Shown here: in pieces, positions 26,857 through 35,149 of the stretch
Position numbering within the stretch: the first letter of the stretch is position 1
Layout: the number at the start of each line of letters is the position of its first letter
DNA from: Thalassobacillus sp. CUG 92003
Lineage (GTDB): Bacteria > Bacillota > Bacilli > Bacillales > Halobacillaceae
DNA: 64,000 bases
Direction: 5' to 3'
NCBI RefSeq assembly: GCF_013618635.1
Contig: NZ_JABLSJ010000012.1
Span: forward strand, 1 to 64,000
Notes under the pieces: model-generated
What the model saw: the letters and a program-made list of their open reading frames with translations, nothing else
Told to the model about the DNA's origin: nothing
Database searches by the model: none
Position numbers and translations under genes: made by a program

Positions 26857-27642
26857 TTAACGATGAATATAGCCAAGTTTTTCTGAAACCTCCATAGCAG
26901 CCCTTTTAATCGTTTGAGTATATTCAGATAATTTCCCTTCCCCTATGCTATTAGAAGGTCCTACTAAGGACAGGCTGGCAAATACTTTCCCTGTATAATC
27001 ATAGATGGGGGCTGCTACGGAAACATAATCATCTTCGATAAACTCTCCTACGCTCAAAGCGTACCCTTGTTGTTTTATTTTTTCTAAGTGGGAACGAAAA
27101 ACATTTGCCTCCGTAATCGTTTTTTCAGTATAAGGTATCAACCCCTCTTCAATAACACGTTCAATTTTTTCTTCGTTTTGATAAGCCAAAATAACCTTTC
27201 CCCCTCCCGTACAATAGGAAGGAATACGTTTACCAATTTCTGCGTATATGCGGACTGGACGTTTGGCTTCCACAATTCGCAAATACACAAGTTTGACATC
27301 CTCAAGAACTCCTATATGGACTGTGTGTCCGGTCCTATCAGCTAATTCTTCTAGAATAGGTGATGCTTCTTTATGAAGCTCTAAATGGTTTGTAATTATA
27401 TGGCTAAGAGCTAAGATAGATACACCAAGACGGTACTTCTGTGAAATAGGGTCTTTGACTACAAATCCTTCACTCGCTAATGTGGCCATCAATCGATGAA
27501 TGGCACTCTTACTAAGATCTAGTTCCTTCGCTAACTCACGAATTCCCTTTTCCGGTTCCGCGGTAGAAAAAGATTTAAGAATGTGAAGTGCGTTTCCAAC
27601 GGACGAAAGTAGATAGTTATTACTGACTGAATTTTTTGTCAT
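26857..27642 (-). CDS. IclR family regulator (Rieske operon)
   Basis: Predicted 261-aa IclR regulator with HTH (IRELAKELDLSKSAIHRLMA, about residues 30-50) and a GAF-like effector domain ending in SEKLGYIHR. It is divergent from the Rieske/amidohydrolase unit with about 150 bp between, and probably controls both directions. Its sequence differs clearly from the other two IclR proteins in this island, so each regulator may read a different metabolite. The 26527-26856 gap shows nothing of note. Confidence 0.87.
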   Translation of the reverse strand: MTKNSVSNNYLLSSVGNALHILKSFSTAEPEKGIRELAKELDLSKSAIHRLMATLASEGFVVKDPISQKYRLGVSILALSHIITNHLELHKEASPILEELADRTGHTVHIGVLEDVKLVYLRIVEAKRPVRIYAEIGKRIPSYCTGGGKVILAYQNEEKIERVIEEGLIPYTEKTITEANVFRSHLEKIKQQGYALSVGEFIEDDYVSVAAPIYDYTGKVFASLSLVGPSNSIGEGKLSEYTQTIKRAAMEVSEKLGYIHR

Positions 27643-27691
27643 ATGACATCCTCCCTTATTTATAAATTAAATTTTCAGAAAAAAGTTCTCA

Positions 27692-27712
27692 TTGTCCCTA
27701 CATGGAGGACAA
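27692..27712. promoter_or_regulatory. Candidate IclR operator
   Basis: TTGTCC-N9-GGACAA inverted repeat in the intergenic region between the divergent IclR and Rieske genes, with another GAGGACA half-site 20 bp on. A TATTATAAGATAAT segment downstream could hold the -10 element of the plus-strand promoter. Confidence 0.4.
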
Positions 27713-27791
27713 CACACTTTTATAGAGGACAGATATATTATAAGATAATAATACATTAACAAAATTAATTATGGAAGAGGAGGAGAAAAAC

Positions 27792-28166
27792 ATGGAACAT
27801 AAACTGTGCCATATTTCTGAATTGGAAGAGAGAAAACCTATAGCCTTTGATCTAGAAGGGCTTGAAGTAGGTATTATATTTTCAAAGGGACAGGTTTATG
27901 CTTATGAGAACAACTGCCCTCACTTCGGTGGTCCTGTTTGTCTTGGTGATGTATTTTCTCAAATAAAGTTAGAACTTAATGATCAACAAATGGTCGTAGA
28001 TGAATATACAGATGAGAATGAATTGCGACTTGTATGTCCATGGCACGGCTTTGAGTACGAATTAAAAACGGGCAAATGCACCATTGAGCCAAACTTAAGC
28101 CTGCGTAAATTTCATGCTTATTTAAAAGAAAACTATGTCTATCTACAGAGTGAGCAAAACGAGTGA
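27792..28166 (+). CDS. Rieske [2Fe-2S] ferredoxin-like protein
   Basis: Predicted 124-aa single-domain Rieske protein. The cluster ligands are intact: CPHFGG (Cys-x-His) and CPWHGFEYELKTG (Cys-x2-His), although the loop between them carries an insertion of about 20 acidic residues compared with the normal 16-17. Such proteins pass electrons to Rieske oxygenases, but no oxygenase alpha subunit is encoded nearby. The start at 27792 follows GAGGAGG. It leads a three-gene unit with a small orphan and an amidohydrolase. Confidence 0.87.
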   Translation: MEHKLCHISELEERKPIAFDLEGLEVGIIFSKGQVYAYENNCPHFGGPVCLGDVFSQIKLELNDQQMVVDEYTDENELRLVCPWHGFEYELKTGKCTIEPNLSLRKFHAYLKENYVYLQSEQNE

Positions 28167-28195
28167 AGTAATAATGCTATACAGGAGGTTTATAT

Positions 28196-28498
28196 ATGAG
28201 CGAAGAAACTTTGAGAGATAAAAATTTGATTAAAAAAAATATAGAGTCCTTATCTCTTCTTCTACAAGAGAAGGGCCTTTCAAATGAAATAGAAGATGAG
28301 TTAATTCAAGATATGTTAACAGTTTTGATAAAAACATACGCTATCAAGGTTAAATTAAAAGGCAATACACTTTTGCCTATCACTCCAGAAAAATTAGATC
28401 AAACAGAAACTACGATTTTTGTTGATCAATTACTAAAAAGTATGGACATTGAGTTATTTGAAATGCAAATTTGGAGAAGTATAGGTTCAAACTACTAA
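28196..28498 (+). CDS. Unrecognised 100-aa protein between Rieske and amidohydrolase
   Basis: Predicted 100-aa soluble, mostly helical protein, 30 bp behind the Rieske gene (AGGAGG ribosome binding site) and 15 bp ahead of the amidohydrolase. No family recognised. It is acidic in its first half, contains no Cys or metal motif, and has no signal or membrane segment. Its position suggests a small subunit or accessory factor for one of the neighbours. Confidence 0.7.
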   Translation: MSEETLRDKNLIKKNIESLSLLLQEKGLSNEIEDELIQDMLTVLIKTYAIKVKLKGNTLLPITPEKLDQTETTIFVDQLLKSMDIELFEMQIWRSIGSNY

Positions 28499-28513
28499 TC
28501 AGGAGGGATAATA

Positions 28514-29713
28514 GTGAAACGTTTAAATTTCCAGGACAATTTTTTAGACCACGCACACCAACAAGCTAAAAAGAAAGGTTTTTATGATTTCCCTATTTTT
28601 GATGCCGATTGTCACCATTTTTCTACACCTTTGCTTGAAATAGCTGAACTTGTTGAAGAACCTTGGCGCCAACGCTTGATAGCAGGAACACAAGGAGCTA
28701 AAATGACGACCCTTCCAGCTGACCTTGGTGATCGTACTCTGGGGGGGAGAACGAAGGTGAAGCAACATTTTCACGGAGGTCATAAGCCAAATAGTGAAAG
28801 ACTCCATAAAGATATTTATCCATTATTAGAAAGCTCACAAAAAATGGGGATTGATTATAGCATTGTATTTCCTACAGATTTGCTAACGCTTGGTCTTCAT
28901 CCCGATCCCCTGTTCGAGGTAGCATTAGCATACGGATACGCGCGATGGATGACAGAAAAAATCTTACCACAGGATGATTCCTTAGTAACCATGTTATACT
29001 TACCATTCTCCGATCCTGAAGCATGTGTTCGTATTGTTAAGGAATTTGGAAATAAAAAAGGTGTTGTAGGTTTTATGGTAACAAGTGTTCGAAACCAACC
29101 AGTTTACCATAATAGCTACATGCCTTTGTATAAAGAAATTGAGGAATCAGGAAAACCCCTAGGTTTTCATACCGTATCTTATTGGTTGGAAACTCCTTTT
29201 AAGCAATTCAATAATTTCATGTCTGCACATGCTTTAGGTTTTCCTTTTTTCAATATGATTCAGCTAACTAATATTGTTATTAATGGGATACCTGAACGTT
29301 TCCCTGACTTAAAATTTGTTTTTATTGAAGCTGGTGTAACATGGCTTCCTTTTATTATGAGTCGCTTAGATAGTGACTATATGATGCGTTCGTCAGAGGC
29401 TCCCAGCCTTACGAAAAAACCAAGTGAATATATTAAGAACTTTTATTTTACTAGCCAACCCCTTGAATATCTTGAAAAACCGGAACACATGGCAATGGTC
29501 TTCGACATGATTGATGCGGAAAATCAGTTATTATATGCTTCCGATTATCCTCACCAAGATTTTGATACACCTAGTAGTTTATATGATTTACCATTTTTAG
29601 ATAATAAGGCTAAGAAAAAAATATTAGGGGAAAACGCCCTTAAATTATTCAATATTGACAATCCCTCTCTTCATTCCAGAAGAATATTTGGCGACCAAAC
29701 AGTGAAATTATAA
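28514..29713 (+). CDS. Amidohydrolase-2 family hydrolase/decarboxylase
   Basis: Predicted 399-aa TIM-barrel enzyme of the amidohydrolase-2 (ACMSD/gamma-resorcylate decarboxylase) family. The first metal motif appears as FDADCHHF (about residues 29-36, where DxHxH is standard). The C-terminal YASDYPHQDFD supplies the conserved Asp and His. GFHTVSYWL in the middle provides another conserved His. Members decarboxylate hydroxylated aromatic acids or hydrolyse C-C bonds of ring-cleavage products, which fits the island, but the substrate is not predictable. It has a start with a GGAGG site, and a hairpin terminator lies after it. Confidence 0.85.
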   Translation: MKRLNFQDNFLDHAHQQAKKKGFYDFPIFDADCHHFSTPLLEIAELVEEPWRQRLIAGTQGAKMTTLPADLGDRTLGGRTKVKQHFHGGHKPNSERLHKDIYPLLESSQKMGIDYSIVFPTDLLTLGLHPDPLFEVALAYGYARWMTEKILPQDDSLVTMLYLPFSDPEACVRIVKEFGNKKGVVGFMVTSVRNQPVYHNSYMPLYKEIEESGKPLGFHTVSYWLETPFKQFNNFMSAHALGFPFFNMIQLTNIVINGIPERFPDLKFVFIEAGVTWLPFIMSRLDSDYMMRSSEAPSLTKKPSEYIKNFYFTSQPLEYLEKPEHMAMVFDMIDAENQLLYASDYPHQDFDTPSSLYDLPFLDNKAKKKILGENALKLFNIDNPSLHSRRIFGDQTVKL

Positions 29714-29770
29714 TTGAAATAAATGAATAAATTCACAGTAATATAGATGTATAAACGGTTCAATTAATAC

Positions 29771-29805
29771 AAATAAACTTCAAACAGAACATTTGAAGTT
29801 TATTT
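29771..29805. terminator. Terminator between convergent operons
   Basis: AAATAAACTTCAAA/TTTGAAGTTTATTT repeat with a 7-base loop, 60 bp after the amidohydrolase gene and ahead of the convergent minus-strand operon. Confidence 0.65.
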
Positions 29806-29863
29806 GTTAATGAATTGATGTAACGGCTATTTAAATTGTTTCTAAATGAGATGTTGATTAATA

Positions 29864-30043
29864 CTAAATGGTATAAAAATGTCCGAAAGCTCCGTGAGTC
29901 GATGTATGACTATTCCCACATACGATGGTTTTTCCAGGTGTTGTTAGTCCAAGTTCAGGACCAATGATATGAACAATACCGTTATCTGTAGTAACATGGG
30001 GAGCGTTCCTTCCACATGTTTTTTGTGTATTGTTATCGATCAT
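29864..30043 (-). pseudogene. leuC-like fragment (59 codons)
   Basis: A 59-codon frame contains the unmistakable 3-isopropylmalate dehydratase large-subunit core [16 protein letters not shown] and [13 protein letters not shown] (Asp in CGDSHTSTHG is changed to Asn), then ends at a TAG after six unrelated residues. The functional protein is over 450 aa. Its ATG overlaps the stop of the enolase-superfamily gene (ATGA), so it would be translated. It is the trace of an aconitase-family gene formerly at the end of the operon, most of which has been lost. Confidence 0.7.
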
Positions 30044-31113
30044 AATTTCTGGTAATAATCAATTTTTTCTGCGTCCCACTTTATCGAGTGTCCCGCTGCT
30101 TCAGGTAATACACCATAGCCATTCTTTATTGTTAACGTCTCTTCCAGCACGTCATCTATTAATGGGAAATGTTCAATGGATATGCAATTGGTGGTAGAAG
30201 CAGCTAGGTGAATGTGCAACTCTGGAAGAAAATGAGGACTGATAGACAATCCAAACCCTTCTGCAATCGTTGCAATTCTTTTCCATTCGGAAATGCCTCC
30301 CACAAGAGGGCAATCTGGTTGAAAAATAGAAGCAGAATTATTTTCAATGTAGTTTACAAATTCAAATCGACCATGTAAGTGCTCACCGACAGCAATAGGC
30401 ATATTAAGTTTTTCTGCAAGCTTTTTATGACCTGTGACATTTTCAGATATCAATGGTTCTTCCATCCAGAAGACATCCAAATCTTGCAGTTGTTGCCCTA
30501 ACCAGAGTGCCTCCTCATAATTTAGACGTTCATTGCAATCAACCATAATTCGCATTTCACCTATTTCTTGTTTAACGGCTTTTATCCGTCTTACATCCTC
30601 CTCCAACCCCAGCGCTCCTGCTCGTAGTTTAATAGAGGAATAGCCTTCTTCCTTATAAACAAGTGCTCCCTCTATTAATTCTTCTGTTGTCATTTGATGG
30701 TTGGCTCGACCACTCCCGTATACCAACACTTTTTCCTGTTGTTGACCTAACAATTGATATAAAGGAAGACCTGCCACCTTTCCTTTTATGTCCCACATCG
30801 CAATGTCAATGGCAGAAATCGCAGGAAGAGATACTCCGCGCCCTAAACGATGAGTCCTCTGATATAACTGGTGCCAGACCCTGTCCCATTGTAAAATATC
30901 TGTATCCAGTACAAGCCCTTGAAGGGTATCGTCTATTAGAGCTTTAATAGCAGAACCTCCTCCTGTTAAGGCATAACTGAAACCGGTCCCTGTAATTCCA
31001 TCCTTTGTTCTGCACTCAACCATAATCATTTCTACAGATGTTGCTCCAGATCCACCCCTTCCTTTTCCCAAAGGAACTTCAATTAGTTTCGTCTGCATTG
31101 AACCAATTTTCAC
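30040..31113 (-). CDS. Mandelate racemase/muconate-lactonizing family enzyme
   Basis: Predicted 357-aa enolase-superfamily enzyme with an N-terminal capping domain and a TIM barrel that abstracts a proton next to a carboxylate. Visible: SSIKLRAG (Lys-x-Arg in the KxK position, second strand), MVDCNERL (metal Asp), FWMEEPL (metal Glu), [12 protein letters not shown] (metal Glu), and SPHFLPELH (His for the His/Asp dyad). The pattern fits the mandelate racemase or acid sugar dehydratase subgroup. Start is the GTG at 31113 behind GAGGAGG. It follows a gentisate-type dioxygenase by about 95 bp in the long catabolic operon. Confidence 0.82.
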   Translation of the reverse strand: MKIGSMQTKLIEVPLGKGRGGSGATSVEMIMVECRTKDGITGTGFSYALTGGGSAIKALIDDTLQGLVLDTDILQWDRVWHQLYQRTHRLGRGVSLPAISAIDIAMWDIKGKVAGLPLYQLLGQQQEKVLVYGSGRANHQMTTEELIEGALVYKEEGYSSIKLRAGALGLEEDVRRIKAVKQEIGEMRIMVDCNERLNYEEALWLGQQLQDLDVFWMEEPLISENVTGHKKLAEKLNMPIAVGEHLHGRFEFVNYIENNSASIFQPDCPLVGGISEWKRIATIAEGFGLSISPHFLPELHIHLAASTTNCISIEHFPLIDDVLEETLTIKNGYGVLPEAAGHSIKWDAEKIDYYQKL

Positions 31114-31207
31114 ATCTTTCCCCTCCTCATTTCCTATAAGTACCCCCTTCTTGATTGGATTGAAGGGGGGTGAATTGATGTAGCAAGTATTTATATTATT
31201 TACCAGC

Positions 31208-32314
31208 TCACTTAATGGGAGATGGATTAAAAACACTTTCTATCTTTTGATGACCACCATTTTCTCCATAATCTTCCTTAACTTCAAAGTTAAAAGATTC
31301 CATAATCGGCAAATCGTTAGTAGAGAAAAGGAATGATTCTTCCTCATCCGAAGTGTTCACATGCTCATGCCAAGTCCACGAAGGGGCTACAAAGAAATCA
31401 CCTTTCTTCCAATCAAATCGGACACCATTCATCACGGTGTACCCCCTGCCGCTTACCACGTGATAAATTGTACTGTGAACGTGTCGGTGTGCTATTCCTT
31501 TAAAGTTTGTGGGTAATTTTTGCATTCTAGCTCCAATACGATCGTTAGCATCTTTTCCTGTAGAAGGGTTAATATATTCAACTGCATGACCATCTATAGG
31601 ATCAGGGTCATGCATGCTTAAACCGTCCAACCCAGTTTTCGTCAGTTCCCATTTATACCGGCCAAGAGGAGCAATTTTGGGGTCCCGGTCATTCACAGGA
31701 CGAATCATCCCCCCTTGGTACCGGGTAGAGCTGTAATCATCAGGCACATACAGTTCTTGTTGCATTTCATCATAAAATTCAGTAAAGCAAGTACCTAAAA
31801 ACTTCGTGAAAGGGACATCGAGACAGTCCATCCACCAAACTTCTTCGTCTCCCACATTAGTGTGGTCATGCCAAGTCCAAGTCGGAGTAGTAAGGAAGTC
31901 ACCTGGCTCAAATGTGATTTGCTCCCCATTCACACGGCCACGTGCGCCTTCCCCATTTATAATATACCTGAGTGCTGTTGTTGTATGACGGTGAGCTGGA
32001 GCAATTTCCCCAGGCTTCACCGCCTGAACCGCAGCAAAAAGCGTTTGCGTAGCTCCCCCCCAACCAACAGGCTCCAGATCTTTCATTCCAGGGTTAATAA
32101 GAAAAACAGCTCTTCGATCTGCACCGTCCCCCACTGTTAAGAGTCGTTCCGATTTATCAAGATACTTTCTAATCAAATCTTTTTTCCACAAATAGGGAAT
32201 TGGTTTTGACTTGGGTTCTATGGTGTTCAAATCGTGAATGGAAGCCCAAAGAGGTCCCAAATTTTCTTTTTCCATTTGTTTATGAAGCGATTTAAGGTGT
32301 TCTTTGTTATTCAT
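31208..32314 (-). CDS. Second gentisate 1,2-dioxygenase-like bicupin
   Basis: Predicted 368-aa bicupin similar to but distinct from the enzyme at 22705-23826. The iron-site motifs are PAHRHTTTALRY and TWHDH in cupin 1, IAHRHVHSTIYH and TWHEH in cupin 2. Ring-cleaving substrate is probably gentisate, salicylate or a substituted analogue. The start ATG at 32314 follows AAAGGAG. It is 4 bp downstream of an FAH-type hydrolase but has no isomerase partner, which suggests that its ring-cleavage product is hydrolysed directly. Confidence 0.85.
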   Translation of the reverse strand: MNNKEHLKSLHKQMEKENLGPLWASIHDLNTIEPKSKPIPYLWKKDLIRKYLDKSERLLTVGDGADRRAVFLINPGMKDLEPVGWGGATQTLFAAVQAVKPGEIAPAHRHTTTALRYIINGEGARGRVNGEQITFEPGDFLTTPTWTWHDHTNVGDEEVWWMDCLDVPFTKFLGTCFTEFYDEMQQELYVPDDYSSTRYQGGMIRPVNDRDPKIAPLGRYKWELTKTGLDGLSMHDPDPIDGHAVEYINPSTGKDANDRIGARMQKLPTNFKGIAHRHVHSTIYHVVSGRGYTVMNGVRFDWKKGDFFVAPSWTWHEHVNTSDEEESFLFSTNDLPIMESFNFEVKEDYGENGGHQKIESVFNPSPIK

Positions 32315-32318
32315 ACTC

Positions 32319-33170
32319 TTATTTCTCCTTTCCTTTATAATCAACGTAAACCTTGAATTCACCGACTCTTTCAATTTTCAAACATACTTGGTCCCCTTTT
32401 GTAATAGGACCAACACCGTCCGGAGTCCCTGTGGTTACAATATCTCCTGGCTCAAGGGTCATTACGGAAGAAGCTTCTTCGAAAAACTTGTAACAATCAT
32501 AAATTAAGTCCTTCGTATTCGCAGACTGTCTTTTTTCTTCATTGACCCATAAGTCCACTCCTAGTTCATTTGGGTTTTCGACTTCATCAGATGTAACAAT
32601 CCATGGACCAATTGGAGTAAAGGTGTCGAAAGACTTTCTCCACGGTCGGTCTTCTTTCCCTCTAACTACAATATCCATCAAGCCGAAGTAACCAAAGATG
32701 TAATTATGAGCTTCAGAGGCAAGAACATCTTTTGCTCTTTTACTCACTACAAATGCTAATTCCGCTTCATGATCAGTGCGTCTCTCTGGAAATGGCAGTT
32801 TAATTGTTTCTTCTGGACCAATAATAGAAGAAGGCGCTTTCAAGAAAAATCCTAGATTTTCAATTGTATATTCTGCATTTTGAAATTGTTCGTTCATTTC
32901 ATCCTGATGCAAAGAATAATTAACCGGTGCAGCAATAATCTTTGTTGGGTTCGGTACCGGAGGACGTAAAGTCACCTCAGATAAAGTATATGTGTAAGCT
33001 GTTGTTAGAAAATTATTAATCTTATCTTTAATTTCAGGATAAATTTGCATGAATGTCACAAGAGAACTTTGCACATTGTTTTTATCCCAATCCGTGACAC
33101 CTGTAATGTCATAAACCACTTCGTCTTTGACTATTCCTAAACTGAAATCGTTAAATAATGTTAGTCTCAC
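32319..33170 (-). CDS. Second FAH-family hydrolase
   Basis: Predicted 283-aa FAH superfamily enzyme, likely to cleave the product of the adjacent dioxygenase into pyruvate and an organic acid. Motifs: AAPVNYSLHQDEM, DHEAELAFVVSKRAKDV (ExE metal site) and TGTPDGVGPI. The GTG start at 33170 follows AGGAG. It shares low similarity with the other FAH gene, and the sequence between the blocks is different, so it is a paralogue and not a recent copy. The hydratase branch of the family is an alternative. Confidence 0.84.
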   Translation of the reverse strand: MRLTLFNDFSLGIVKDEVVYDITGVTDWDKNNVQSSLVTFMQIYPEIKDKINNFLTTAYTYTLSEVTLRPPVPNPTKIIAAPVNYSLHQDEMNEQFQNAEYTIENLGFFLKAPSSIIGPEETIKLPFPERRTDHEAELAFVVSKRAKDVLASEAHNYIFGYFGLMDIVVRGKEDRPWRKSFDTFTPIGPWIVTSDEVENPNELGVDLWVNEEKRQSANTKDLIYDCYKFFEEASSVMTLEPGDIVTTGTPDGVGPITKGDQVCLKIERVGEFKVYVDYKGKEK

Positions 33171-33390
33171 TTCTTAACACTCCTATAACTTCATTTATGA
33201 TTGGTACTTATTCCACAAAAGCAATTTTTTTCTAATATGTTGAAAATTTTAATCATTCTAAACCTGGAAACCATGCTCCCATTAAATAGAAAAATATATT
33301 TCAGTTCCTTTTTGGCTATGTTATTTTATTCATACAATATCGCATCCATATTATTCAGCCTCATCTTATAAACAATCCGCCAAACAATAT

Positions 33391-35118
33391 TTAATCTATT
33401 TGCTGAGAAATCACGGGAAGTACCACATCAATTACGGCAGAACGCCCATTTCGCACTTCATGTAACCCCTGTTTTAACTCTTTCACCAATTCAGCAGGGT
33501 CCGTGACTTTGGCAGCATACGCTCCACCAGCTGCTTCAGCAATTTTCGAGAAATTTGCAGGCTGGTCAAAATTAACCCAATATCGGTCATCTCGTTTTGC
33601 TACCCCATCCGGGTAAAGTTTTAAAACATTATTTTTCGTTGCATTCCAACCCTGATTGTTATAAATCACAGTTAAAAACGGTGCCTGGTATCTTCTGGAT
33701 ATCCATTGCACAGAAGATGGTTGACTGAATAGGTAGGATCCATCTCCAACAACATTGACTATCGTTTTCTTTGGAGCTGCTAATTTTGCTCCAAGACTGG
33801 CTCCGCCACTCCATCCCAGCGAAGAACCTCCGTTCCCATACAATGTCCCGGGTTTGTTTCGATCCAAATGTTTATTAACAGCCATAGCATTTGTAATAGT
33901 TTCATTAAAAATTATGGCATCTTCATCGATTACATCACGAATACAAGAGCTTAAAAATTCGGGGGTAATCACATCCCCCAAAGATTCTACTTTTCCGTTC
34001 CATTCTTTTCTATGCTCCTCATGCAATATACTCAAACGCTTTCGTCTCTTCTGCACAAGTGATTCATTCACCTTTAAATTGGATAGATAGTCATTCAATT
34101 GCTTCAGAGCCTGATAAGAATCGGCCTGATAAGAAGCAACAGTTGGAATATGCCACAATGGCATGTCCTTTTTAATCGGGTCGATATCAATATGAAACAC
34201 AGAACATTGCTCATTTGGCTTATGTTCTGTCGGTACCCATGGAACATCGGAATCAATAACAAGCACAACATCTGCTTTTTCCAAGTATTCTCCCACTTGA
34301 AAGCCTTGATGAAGGTCGTGATTAGAGGGGAAATTCATGTGAGTGCCATTAGATTCTATAACAGGTAAAGCCAATTGCTCACAGAGCCGGATAAGTTCAT
34401 CTACGCTTTCCTTTTTTCTCCCACTATAGGAAGTTATGACTAACGGATATTCTGATATGGATAGGTTTTCAACAATTTCTTTAGTCCCTTTGTCAGAAAG
34501 CGTACCCTCGTTCACTTTTGACCATTCTGGAACTTTATTTTCGGAAGGAGAAACACTCTCTTCCAGTACTTCCCGAGCCGCTGTTAAGTAGACGGGGCCA
34601 GTCGGTTCACTTTCAGCCAGCTGCATTCCTCGATAGACGACGTCCTTTACATTAGCTCCTGTCCTGACGTCATATTCCCACTTCACATAGGACCGCACAA
34701 TCCCACGTTGGTCATACACATTTTGCAAGTAGTTAATGTGAGAATTACGGCTTCCTGGAAGTTCCCCATTCATTGTGGAGGGAGTTTCTCCGGAGAATAT
34801 AAATACAGGAACCCTAGATCTTGCCGCATTATGCAAACTCCCCCCCAAATTTTGAGTTCCAACATCTGTATGAATAAAGACACCCTGGGTCTGACCACTT
34901 AAAAGGTAATAGCCATGTGCAGCACTCAACGCGACATATTCATGTGGACTTATAATTACTTCTGGAAGTTCTCGATTCAACGACTTCGCTTTCGCCAAAG
35001 CTTCAATAATAGCCGGATGATCACTTCCTAAATTACTGAAGAGGTATGATACCCCTAATTCTTCGAGCGCTTCCAACATTGCATCAGCCGTATTGAGATC
35101 GGGCAGTTTCTTATCCAA
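33391..35118 (-). CDS. ThDP-dependent enzyme (acetolactate synthase/decarboxylase-like)
   Basis: Predicted 575-aa thiamine diphosphate enzyme with PYR, central and PP domains in that order. Catalytic Glu lies in SPHEYVALSAAHGYY (about residue 60). The ThDP/Mg motif is VVGDGSYLFSQPSSV...YNNQGWNATKN (GDG-x-NN). The family includes acetolactate synthase, benzoylformate decarboxylase and oxalyl-CoA decarboxylase. Next to an aldehyde dehydrogenase, a 2-oxo acid decarboxylase producing an (aromatic) aldehyde is the best guess. The start is a TTG at 35118, as AGGAGG lies 9 bases upstream and inside the longer frame. Confidence 0.8.
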   Translation of the reverse strand: MDKKLPDLNTADAMLEALEELGVSYLFSNLGSDHPAIIEALAKAKSLNRELPEVIISPHEYVALSAAHGYYLLSGQTQGVFIHTDVGTQNLGGSLHNAARSRVPVFIFSGETPSTMNGELPGSRNSHINYLQNVYDQRGIVRSYVKWEYDVRTGANVKDVVYRGMQLAESEPTGPVYLTAAREVLEESVSPSENKVPEWSKVNEGTLSDKGTKEIVENLSISEYPLVITSYSGRKKESVDELIRLCEQLALPVIESNGTHMNFPSNHDLHQGFQVGEYLEKADVVLVIDSDVPWVPTEHKPNEQCSVFHIDIDPIKKDMPLWHIPTVASYQADSYQALKQLNDYLSNLKVNESLVQKRRKRLSILHEEHRKEWNGKVESLGDVITPEFLSSCIRDVIDEDAIIFNETITNAMAVNKHLDRNKPGTLYGNGGSSLGWSGGASLGAKLAAPKKTIVNVVGDGSYLFSQPSSVQWISRRYQAPFLTVIYNNQGWNATKNNVLKLYPDGVAKRDDRYWVNFDQPANFSKIAEAAGGAYAAKVTDPAELVKELKQGLHEVRNGRSAVIDVVLPVISQQID

Positions 35119-35149
35119 TGTAACTTTCCTCCTGTCCATAAAAGAATAT

